NCBI GenBank assembly: GCA_964537075.1 | Contig: CAZIBB010000028.1 | Coordinates: 1-12,154 of the forward strand | Source of the DNA: CAYTED01 sp964537075 | GTDB lineage: Bacteria; Patescibacteriota; Minisyncoccia; Moranbacterales; UBA1568 | Length of the DNA stretch: 12,154 nucleotides | Direction of reading: 5' to 3' | Shown: positions 7,272-11,775 of the stretch, piece after piece | Numbering within the stretch: the stretch's first letter is position 1 | Layout of the letters: each line of letters begins with the position of its first letter | Notes under the pieces: model-generated | Seen by the model: only the letters and a program-made list of their open reading frames with translations | What the model was told of the DNA's origin: nothing | The model's database searches: none | Position numbers and translations under genes: made by a program

Positions 7272-7381
7272 AGTTTTTTTATACTTACGACTAACCACTC
7301 ACAACTGACAACTCCATTGCTTAAAAAATCTTGACCATTGACTTGTCGTGAGTAGTAAGTCGTGAGTCATTGATACCTCTC
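7272..7381. repeat. A/C-left, G/T-right imperfect inverted repeat between rpmJ and rpsM
   Basis: The left arm at 7283-7315 has ACTTACGACT, ACTCAC and TGACAA words. The right arm at 7340-7372 has TTGTC, GTGAGT, GTAAGT and CGTGAGTC. Pairings include GACAA 7307-7311 with TTGTC 7343-7347, ACTCAC 7297-7302 with GTGAGT 7348-7353, and ACTTAC 7283-7288 with GTAAGT 7355-7360. This lies inside a co-oriented operon. Confidence 0.6.
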
Positions 7382-7495
7382 TTAGCCTTGACGTTGCTTG
7401 TGCTTCGGGTTGACACAAATCACAAACAGCTTCCGCTGTCGTTTCACGATCTTGCAATGGGCGCAAATTTTCTTTACCGATGATCGTACTTTCAT
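7382..7495 (-). CDS. rpmJ: 50S ribosomal protein L36 (bL36), zinc-binding form
   Basis: The product is 37 aa, the normal length, and easily missed because it is so short. The sequence begins MKVRSSVKKICAHCKIVKR and ends in NPKHKQRQG. The zinc ligands are C11, C14, C27 and H32 (CxxC ... CxxxxH). It is in its usual place between infA and rpsM, 30 nt after infA. A longer overlapping frame on the same strand (to 7499) is out of phase and not meaningful. Confidence 0.96.
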   Translation of the reverse strand: MKVRSSVKKICAHCKIVKRQRKLFVICVNPKHKQRQG

Positions 7496-7525
7496 ACACG
7501 CTGCTCGCTTTTTTTATCGATGATG

Positions 7526-7747
7526 TTATTTGAGTCGATGGACAATCCTGCCTTTCGTGAGGTCATAAGGACTCATCTCTACCGTCACCCGATCACCTGG
7601 CAATAACCGAATATAGTGCACTCTCATTTTTCCTGAAATGTGCGCCAATATTTCGTGACCACCTTCAAGTTTCACTCGAAAAGTGGCTCCAGGGTGACTT
7701 TCCACTACTTCCCCATCCATCCGAATGACATCCTTTTTATTTGCCAT
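7526..7747 (-). CDS. infA: Translation initiation factor IF-1
   Basis: The product is 73 aa, normal for IF-1. It is a single OB-fold: VIRMDGEVVESHPGATFRVK near residues 7-26, then ILAHISGKMRVHYIRLLPGD near 33-52 and VTVEMSPYDLTKGRIVHRL near 54-72. It binds the 30S A site during initiation. It is the first gene of the ribosomal operon, with a near-consensus promoter about 170 nt upstream. AGAGG lies about 8 nt before the ATG, one of the few plausible ribosome binding sites in the window; it overlaps a small AGCC/GGCT hairpin. Confidence 0.97.
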   Translation of the reverse strand: MANKKDVIRMDGEVVESHPGATFRVKLEGGHEILAHISGKMRVHYIRLLPGDRVTVEMSPYDLTKGRIVHRLK

Positions 7748-7913
7748 AATCCAGCCTCTTCGGCTTTTTCTTCAAAATTTATTGCTTCAATCCTCTCAAA
7801 AAAACAAACGCAAAAACAGAGAAATTTTACCGGGAAACTCAATCCTCATTCCTGAATCTCTATCGTCGGGGCAATCCCTGGAAAAATGGCTCTTTATGCA
7901 GTTTTTTAAACGT
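7748..7913 (-). promoter_or_regulatory. Long 5' leader of the infA-rpsI operon
   Basis: If transcription starts near 7914, the mRNA has about 165 nt before infA, unlike the 17-32 nt leaders inferred for three other promoters here. It contains a GGG/CCC mini-hairpin, a T-rich stretch, an AGCC-GAAGA-GGCT hairpin next to the start codon, and a possible 17-codon frame (7796-7849) with an AGGA only 1 nt before its ATG. No known ribosomal leader motif is recognised. Confidence 0.35.
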
Positions 7914-7920
7914 ACTTGCC

Positions 7921-7949
7921 ATTGTAGAGAAGGTTCGAGATTATGTCAA
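7921..7949 (-). promoter_or_regulatory. infA: Near-consensus sigma70-like promoter of the ribosomal operon
   Basis: On the minus strand: TTGACA (complement of 7944-7949), a 17-nt spacer, and TACAAT (complement of 7921-7926). The -35 box is a perfect consensus and the -10 box has one mismatch. The predicted start of transcription is near 7914. It is the only strong promoter seen upstream of infA, so the nine genes probably form one transcription unit. Confidence 0.75.
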
Positions 7950-7964
7950 CCCCAGTACCGGAAA

Positions 7965-8125
7965 AACCACAAATCCCAGAACACAAAAACCAAACAAACC
8001 ACAAATCATAAATATTCAAAGTACAAAACTAGCATTGAATACGCCTTTTGTTTCGTGTTTTGATTATTTTGTGTTTTATTTGGTTTTTGTTCCGCCAGCT
8101 GGCGGATTGAAAGTTGTGCTTTATT
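7965..8125. repeat. Long A/C-G/T inverted repeat with 16-bp palindrome (element D)
   Basis: The spacer 7748-8131 is 384 bp without a gene: operon leader and promoter on the left, this element on the right. The left arm is about 7965-8029 and the right arm about 8046-8125. The best core is ACAAAAACCAAA at 7983-7994 with TTTGGTTTTTGT at 8079-8090, 12 bp perfect. Weaker A/C-G/T pairing continues inward. The right arm holds the perfect palindrome TCCGCCAGCTGGCGGA at 8091-8106. The element lies between the uppS stop and the infA promoter, so it could also end uppS transcripts. Confidence 0.75.
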
Positions 8126-8131
8126 TCCGTT

Positions 8132-8842
8132 CTACTTCCCGAATCGCCGTTCGCGCTCACTGAAGTCAAAAACAGCCTGCTCAAACACTTCAGGGCTGAA
8201 GTCCGGATAATATTCCTTGGCAAAATACAATTGGCTGTTCTGAATATGCCACATAAGGAATCCCACGGAGAGATGCGGCTCGTCGCCAGTACGGATGAGA
8301 TAGTCCACCGGGGAAAGCTCCCGAGTCATAAGGTGTTCCTGCAAAGTCTTACTTTCCACCTCGGAGCTTTTCATACCTGAGTCAATCATCGATCGTATCG
8401 CCTGAAGCATCTCGTCATCGCCGCTATACGCCAAGAAGAAATTCAGGAAAAACCGATCATAATCCCTCGTCGCTTCCTCGAGGCGATGGATGATCTGCTT
8501 GAGAGAATCAGGGAATTGCTCATCAAAACGACCGATGAAACGGATCCTCACCTTATCGGTATGAATATCATCGCTTTCAAGCAATCGTGTAAAATGTGTT
8601 TCATAGATGCGAAGGAGAGCACGACGCTCCTCCACAGGACGCTTCTGTAGATTCTCACGTGATGACCCCCAAATGGAAAGTTCTCTCACACCAAGTTCGC
8701 GCGCCTTCCGAACGAGCAATTCGGTATTTGCTGCTCCCGCCGCATGCCCTTCCCATGGAGGCAGGTTCCGCTCTTTCGCCCAGCGGCGATTCCCATCCGG
8801 GATAATAGCGACATGATTCGGTATGTTTTTCTCCTGTTTCAT
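8132..8842 (-). CDS. uppS: Cis-prenyltransferase (undecaprenyl diphosphate synthase family)
   Basis: The product is 236 aa, normal for the family. It adds isopentenyl units in cis to an allylic diphosphate to give the long-chain carrier lipid of cell-wall synthesis. Visible motifs: catalytic D16 in IIPDGNRRWAKERNL (residues 13-27), H33 in the GHAAG block, SSRENLQKRP (60-69, equivalent to STENWxRP), FFLAYSGDDEML (135-146, in place of the usual YGGRxE block), IRTGDEPHLSVGFLMWH (183-199) and ERRFGK at the end. R184 and E188 of RTGxE are kept, but the second conserved arginine is H190, and SNF is SVGF. I recall similar variants in other CPR sequences, so this looks like a lineage form and not a broken gene. 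It follows the trans-prenyl synthase by 62 bp and is probably co-transcribed with it. No Shine-Dalgarno sequence is seen. Confidence 0.92.
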   Translation of the reverse strand: MKQEKNIPNHVAIIPDGNRRWAKERNLPPWEGHAAGAANTELLVRKARELGVRELSIWGSSRENLQKRPVEERRALLRIYETHFTRLLESDDIHTDKVRIRFIGRFDEQFPDSLKQIIHRLEEATRDYDRFFLNFFLAYSGDDEMLQAIRSMIDSGMKSSEVESKTLQEHLMTRELSPVDYLIRTGDEPHLSVGFLMWHIQNSQLYFAKEYYPDFSPEVFEQAVFDFSERERRFGK

Positions 8843-8904
8843 AGTGTTATTGAAAATCTTTCATACTCTCTGTTCTGTGCTCCATGCTCAATGCTCTCTG
8901 ATAC
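8843..8904. repeat. One-armed low-complexity spacer
   Basis: On the plus strand the spacer between the prenyl synthase stop and the uppS start is made of TGCTC, CTCTG and ACTCAATA words (minus strand GAGCA and CAGAGAG). It looks like a single arm of the repeat type seen in other spacers, without a matching arm. No promoter is recognised, in keeping with an operon. Confidence 0.4.
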
Positions 8905-9981
8905 TCAATATTCTCGTACCATCATATATTCAGCAATGCCCAGGAAAAAATCATATGCCTCGTCTGAAATGTTTCCCTTCAAAGACTGAAGAGCGAGTTC
9001 CCCCTCATGAATGAGCTGAAACGACCGATCTTTTACTTCCTGAAGTACACCAGTACTTTGCATGAGATCCTGGACATACCTGATATCCTCACTATCCAAA
9101 GTATTCCCTTTTTCAAGAAGCGCGACAAAGTTCTCTCGCTCTCCCGCAGACAAACGCTCGAGAAGCAATGCATTGAGAAGCGTCATTTTCCCCTCTTTCA
9201 GATCCGATCCCAAAGGCTTACCAATGCGCTCCGAGACTCCGTAGAGACCGAGAATATCATCTTGAATCTGAAAAGCAATACCCAAAGGGATCGCGTAGGC
9301 AGAGAATTTCTGTATCACATCTTCTCCTGCTCCGGCAAGAAGCAACCCCAGGTGAATCGGACCCTCCAGAGTATATTTGGCTGTCTTATATTCATACATT
9401 TTGAGAATTTCTTCCGGTGTCGCACTTTTTCGATACTCGAAATAGACATCCTTTGCCTGACCCACAACTGTAAAGGCAATGATCTTTTGTAATTGCGAAA
9501 GTGCCTGAAAGACTCGCTCTTTCGGAAAAGAGGATCGGAAAATAATGTCATTGCCGAGAGCTCCTACCATATCACCGACGATGAGTGCGATAGAGTTCCC
9601 AAAATGCACGGCATTTGTCTTCGGAAAAATTTTCTCTGCCAACTGCCGATAGCGTTCATGAATGGTTGGTACACCATGGCGAATGACATCCCGATCCATA
9701 ATATCATCATGAATGAGGAGGAAGGCATGTATGAATTCAACTGATACGGATGTCTCAAGCATCGCCTCCCGATCCTCTCCTCCACCGGCAAGATAGCCAT
9801 AGTACATGTTTGCTGCCCGCAAACGCTTCCCCCCGGACAGAGTTATGTCCTTCACTGCTTCCAGCGCATCCGCGATAAATTGATCCTCTTTTTTCGATTC
9901 AGCAATCACCTGATCAAAATAATGTACAATCTTTGGATTGATTTCCTCCTGAAATTTCGTCAAAGTTTCTTTGAATGCCAT
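8905..9981 (-). CDS. Trans-polyprenyl diphosphate synthase (probable GGPP/FPP-type)
   Basis: The product is 358 aa. It condenses isopentenyl diphosphate with allylic primers in trans. Motifs: SGGKRLR (49-55; K52 and R53 bind isopentenyl diphosphate), the first Asp-rich motif D92-D93-IM-D96, K199-T200, FQIQDDILG (237-245, second Asp-rich motif) and GKPLGSDLKEGKMT (254-267). The first motif is plain DDxxD without the two-residue insertion of bacterial FPP synthases, and there is a Phe five residues before it (F87). Together these match the archaeal type-I geranylgeranyl diphosphate synthase pattern, so a C20 product is likely (inference). It lies upstream of uppS and could provide its primer. 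It has its own promoter at 10020-10048. Chain length cannot be settled from the sequence. Confidence 0.93.
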   Translation of the reverse strand: MAFKETLTKFQEEINPKIVHYFDQVIAESKKEDQFIADALEAVKDITLSGGKRLRAANMYYGYLAGGGEDREAMLETSVSVEFIHAFLLIHDDIMDRDVIRHGVPTIHERYRQLAEKIFPKTNAVHFGNSIALIVGDMVGALGNDIIFRSSFPKERVFQALSQLQKIIAFTVVGQAKDVYFEYRKSATPEEILKMYEYKTAKYTLEGPIHLGLLLAGAGEDVIQKFSAYAIPLGIAFQIQDDILGLYGVSERIGKPLGSDLKEGKMTLLNALLLERLSAGERENFVALLEKGNTLDSEDIRYVQDLMQSTGVLQEVKDRSFQLIHEGELALQSLKGNISDEAYDFFLGIAEYMMVREY

Positions 9982-10019
9982 ACTGTCGCGCTAAGAATCA
10001 CAAGATCAACAATGAGAGC

Positions 10020-10048
10020 ATTGTATCCAAAAAAAGAGGGAAAAACAA
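10020..10048 (-). promoter_or_regulatory. Promoter of the prenyl synthase-uppS pair
   Basis: On the minus strand: TTGTTT (complement of 10043-10048), a 17-nt spacer and TACAAT (complement of 10020-10025). The -10 word is the same as in the infA promoter. The predicted leader is about 32 nt. The long inverted repeat (element E) lies directly upstream. Confidence 0.55.
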
Positions 10049-10055
10049 GACGATC

Positions 10056-10212
10056 AAGAAAACACAAAGCCCAGAACACAAATCCGCCAGCCGGCGGACC
10101 AAACAAAGCACAAAACACAGATACCAAAACGCAAACCTCATTTCAAGTGTTTTTTGTGTTTTGTATACTGTGTTTTGTTTGGTCTTTGTGTTTTTGTGTT
10201 TTGTGCTTTTTT
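10056..10212. repeat. Long A/C-G/T inverted repeat with 16-bp palindrome (element E)
   Basis: The left arm is about 10056-10137 and the right arm about 10147-10212. The best core is GACCAAACAAA at 10097-10107 with TTTGTTTGGTC at 10174-10184, 11 bp perfect. AAAACACAG / CTGTGTTTT lies just inside, offset by a 7-nt insertion. The left arm carries TCCGCCAGCCGGCGGA at 10083-10098, one base different from the element D palindrome. The block CCCAGAACACAAA is shared with the left arm of D. The element lies between the exonuclease stop and the prenyl synthase promoter. Confidence 0.75.
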
Positions 10213-10214
10213 AT

Positions 10215-10940
10215 CTATCCTCGTTCATCAGGAAGAATAAAATATTCCCGATACCGTTTGTACAGCTCGAGCGTCGCCCACAAATCACGGGCATTATACT
10301 TGGCAATCTCTTTATATTTTCCTTCTTTGAAAAGCCCGCGAACATCATCCCCAGTCACACCCTGTGCCTTTGGACTCTCAATCCCGAACGCTCGTGTCCA
10401 GAGATGAAGACTTCCTTTACGACGTACTGCTCCATAAAACGAGAGCTGATCGAGGAGGTCGACATGCTTCGCATTGTGCGGCATATAATTGAGATAGCGG
10501 TTCGAGAGAAGATTTTTCGTTGGCTTTACACCATGCACGGCCGAACGCGTCCACATAAATGGCACATCAAATCCCCGTCCATTGAATGTAACGAATGTAT
10601 CGTACTTCAATGCTATTTGCCAAAATTTTTCCAGCATCGCCTTTTCAGAAAGCGCCTCGAATTTGCAATCCCCCTCCTCGAAGTCCGTATCGCTTGCATT
10701 TGCCGGCTGATAATACACGGCCGCTCTTGCGCGCTCCGCATCGAGCACTCCGATCGCGACGATCTGCCCCGTGAGTGGCGAAAATCCCAGACCATCCTCC
10801 AGATCCTTAAGCGCCGTCTCATACTCATCCTCATTGTAAGACTCACGCTTCATCCAATGCGTAAGGTTCTCCTTCGTCGTCTCGTCCATCGCGGCGAAAT
10901 CCTCGCCGACCGTCTCGATATCGAAAATAAGAGTAGCCAT
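10215..10940 (-). CDS. Predicted 3'-5' exonuclease of the PolB-exonuclease type
   Basis: The product is 241 aa, a stand-alone DEDD-type exonuclease related to the proofreading domain of family B DNA polymerases. The three exonuclease motifs are visible: Exo I D7-x-E9 in IFDIETVG, Exo II D125 in FVTFNGRGFDVPFMW (116-130), and Exo III Y215/D219 in AKYNARDLWATLEL (213-226). A conserved HVDLLDQLSFYG lies at 159-170. No polymerase domain follows. Such proteins are thought to act in DNA repair or nucleic-acid turnover; the substrate is not known. It is a single gene with its own candidate promoter at 11054-11062. The nearest downstream element is the inverted repeat 10056-10212. Confidence 0.88.
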   Translation of the reverse strand: MATLIFDIETVGEDFAAMDETTKENLTHWMKRESYNEDEYETALKDLEDGLGFSPLTGQIVAIGVLDAERARAAVYYQPANASDTDFEEGDCKFEALSEKAMLEKFWQIALKYDTFVTFNGRGFDVPFMWTRSAVHGVKPTKNLLSNRYLNYMPHNAKHVDLLDQLSFYGAVRRKGSLHLWTRAFGIESPKAQGVTGDDVRGLFKEGKYKEIAKYNARDLWATLELYKRYREYFILPDERG

Positions 10941-10964
10941 ACATTATGAAGAATAGAGAATTTA

Positions 10965-10984
10965 CCTGCCTGCCGGTAGGCAGG
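10965..10984. repeat. 20-bp GC-rich near-palindrome
   Basis: CCTGCCTGCCGGTAGGCAGG is self-complementary except for one non-Watson-Crick pair (G/T, positions 8 and 13). It lies in the leader of the exonuclease gene. I know this type of palindrome as a frequent repeat in CPR genomes. In frames reading through it, it gives the PTGRQ-like peptide often seen in spurious ORFs. Confidence 0.6.
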
Positions 10985-11053
10985 GAATATAGAACAAAAA
11001 AGGTTACTCTGTATGCGATACACGATTCCGGAAAGAATATCATTCCTCTGATT

Positions 11054-11062
11054 ATTATATCA
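11054..11062 (-). promoter_or_regulatory. Candidate extended -10 promoter for the exonuclease
   Basis: The minus strand reads TGATATAAT: a perfect TATAAT with TG one base upstream (extended -10). No good -35 box is found at 16-18 nt, which is acceptable for extended -10 promoters. The predicted leader of about 107 nt includes the 20-bp palindrome. Confidence 0.4.
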
Positions 11063-11099
11063 CTAAATGAAAAACGAAATTGACTGTTTTCATGCACCG

Positions 11100-11186
11100 C
11101 CAAGGGGAGTCCTTTTCGCTCCGACGAAAATCCGGGGCGCTACACACAGAAAGCAGCGCTCGCTTGCTTTCTACTCGCGCCCTTCG
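11100..11186. repeat. 87-bp direct repeat, copy 1
   Basis: Identical to 11281-11367 except at two positions: G at 11109 (A at 11290) and T at 11131 (G at 11312). The second change opens the outermost pair of the CTTTTCG/CGAAAAG hairpin in this copy. It begins with CCAAGGGGA, matching the 3' part of the tRNA-Glu gene. Confidence 0.9.
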
Positions 11187-11200
11187 ATTCTTTTTTGAAA

Positions 11201-11217
11201 TAGCCCCAAGGGGAATC
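11201..11217 (-). repeat. 17-nt copy of the tRNA-Glu 3' end
   Basis: The minus strand reads GATTCCCCTTGGGGCTA, identical to the last 17 nt of tRNA-Glu at 11528-11544. The identity stops on the next base, so no further tRNA sequence is present. The surrounding 11187-11280 holds a GGGTT/AACCC hairpin (11268-11283) and no gene. Confidence 0.7.
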
Positions 11218-11280
11218 CTCCTCCCTCTCTATTCCGCACGGAGGCTTCATAGCTCATCCAGAGCCTGGGTTTTAATGAAC

Positions 11281-11367
11281 CCAAGGGGAATCCTTTTCGC
11301 TCCGACGAAAAGCCGGGGCGCTACACACAGAAAGCAGCGCTCGCTTGCTTTCTACTCGCGCCCTTCG
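11281..11367. repeat. 87-bp direct repeat, copy 2, running into the gap
   Basis: Two structures can form: CTTTTCG/CGAAAAG with a 6-nt loop (11293-11312), and a compound hairpin with GGGCGC 11316-11321 pairing GCGCCC 11358-11363 around GAAAGCA 11330-11336 pairing TGCTTTC 11346-11352. The copies are offset by 181 bp, not a multiple of 3, so the repeat is read in different frames and is unlikely to be protein-coding. The sequence ends in the gap one base after the element. Confidence 0.9.
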
Positions 11368-11467
11368 NNNNNNNNNNNNNNNNNNNNNNNNNNNNNNNNN
11401 NNNNNNNNNNNNNNNNNNNNNNNNNNNNNNNNNNNNNNNNNNNNNNNNNNNNNNNNNNNNNNNNNNN
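11368..11467. other. Assembly gap of 100 N
   Basis: Exactly 100 N, the usual placeholder for a gap of unknown size. It begins where repeat copy 2 ends. After copy 1 the sequence continues ATTC, and the sequence after the gap also starts ATTC, so the true gap could be small or could hide more repeat units. Confidence 0.95.
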
Positions 11468-11478
11468 ATTCCCCTTGG
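11468..11478. repeat. Inverted 11-nt copy of the tRNA-Glu 3' arm
   Basis: ATTCCCCTTGG is the exact reverse complement of CCAAGGGGAAT at 11533-11543 inside tRNA-Glu. In the tRNA transcript it would read CCAAGGGGAAT downstream of the terminator hairpin and could pair with the T-arm/acceptor strand. Confidence 0.7.
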
Positions 11479-11481
11479 AAT

Positions 11482-11526
11482 ACACAAGAAAAAACACTGC
11501 CCGATTGGCAGTGTTTCTTCTTGTGT
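11482..11526 (-). terminator. Intrinsic terminator after tRNA-Glu
   Basis: A 20-bp stem with one mismatch (plus strand ACACAAGAAAAAACACTGCC at 11482-11501 against 11507-11526) and a 5-nt loop. On the minus strand the core stem AAACACTGCC/GGCAGTGTTT is followed by a T-run. It starts 2 nt after the tRNA discriminator base. Confidence 0.8.
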
Positions 11527-11527
11527 G

Positions 11528-11599
11528 TAGCCCCAAGGGGAATCGAACCCCTATTTCCAGGATGAGAACCTGATGTCCTAACCGTTAGACGATGGGGCC
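11528..11599 (-). tRNA. tRNA-Glu (anticodon CUC)
   Basis: A 72-nt cloverleaf: acceptor GGCCCCA pairing TGGGGCT with a terminal G-U, D-stem GTCT/GGAC, anticodon stem TCAGG/CCTGG with loop TTCTCAT, 4-nt variable loop, and T-arm AGGGG-TTCGATT-CCCCT. The anticodon CTC reads GAG only, so a separate tRNA-Glu(UUC) is expected elsewhere. CCA is not encoded. The last 17 nt recur at 11201-11217 and shorter parts elsewhere nearby. Confidence 0.93.
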
Positions 11600-11602
11600 A
11601 AC

Positions 11603-11690
11603 GATGCTTCGCATCAATAACCAATCACCAAAATCCAATTTCCAAATCGTCTCTTTTGGTTATTAGTGCTTGATGATTGGTTATTGCACT
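11603..11690. repeat. Inverted repeat between tRNA-Trp and tRNA-Glu
   Basis: CAATAACCAATCA at 11615-11627 pairs perfectly with TGATTGGTTATTG at 11674-11686 (13 bp). Inside, CCAAAA 11628-11633 pairs with TTTTGG 11654-11659. The left arm contains almost no G and the right arm almost no C. A separate small hairpin, GATGC-TTC-GCATC, lies at 11603-11615. Confidence 0.75.
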
Positions 11691-11697
11691 TTGCATG

Positions 11698-11768
11698 CAG
11701 GGGAGGAAGGAATCGAACCCTCGCTAGCGCTTTTGGAGAGCGCCGTTCTACCACTAAACTACTCCCCC
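11698..11768 (-). tRNA. tRNA-Trp (anticodon CCA)
   Basis: A 71-nt cloverleaf: acceptor GGGGGAG pairing CTCCCCT (one G-U), D-stem GTTT/GAAC, anticodon stem GCGCT/AGCGC with loop CTCCAAA, 4-nt variable loop, T-arm GAGGG-TTCGATT-CCTTC, and discriminator G as usual for bacterial tRNA-Trp. CCA is not encoded. It lies between rpmG and tRNA-Glu with inverted repeats on both sides. Confidence 0.93.
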
Positions 11769-11775
11769 GTTCAAG

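Noticed and set aside
7796..7849. 17-codon upstream frame in the infA leader
   Set aside because: The AGGA is only 1 nt from the ATG, and a frame this short is expected by chance. No run of regulatory codons is seen.
10843..11103. Minus-strand 86-aa frame containing PTGRQ
   Set aside because: It overlaps the start of the exonuclease and is produced by reading through the 20-bp palindrome. It has no domain.
11228..11290. tRNA-like stretch (ATAGCTC...GAGC D-arm-like, GGGTT/AACCC stem)
   Set aside because: The D-loop is too short, the anticodon-like loop has 6 or 8 nt, and there is no matching acceptor or T-arm.
11080..11565. Long plus-strand frame across the repeats and the gap
   Set aside because: It is open partly because N codons cannot be stops. 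The two 87-bp copies are read in different frames, and it runs into the tRNA-Glu gene.
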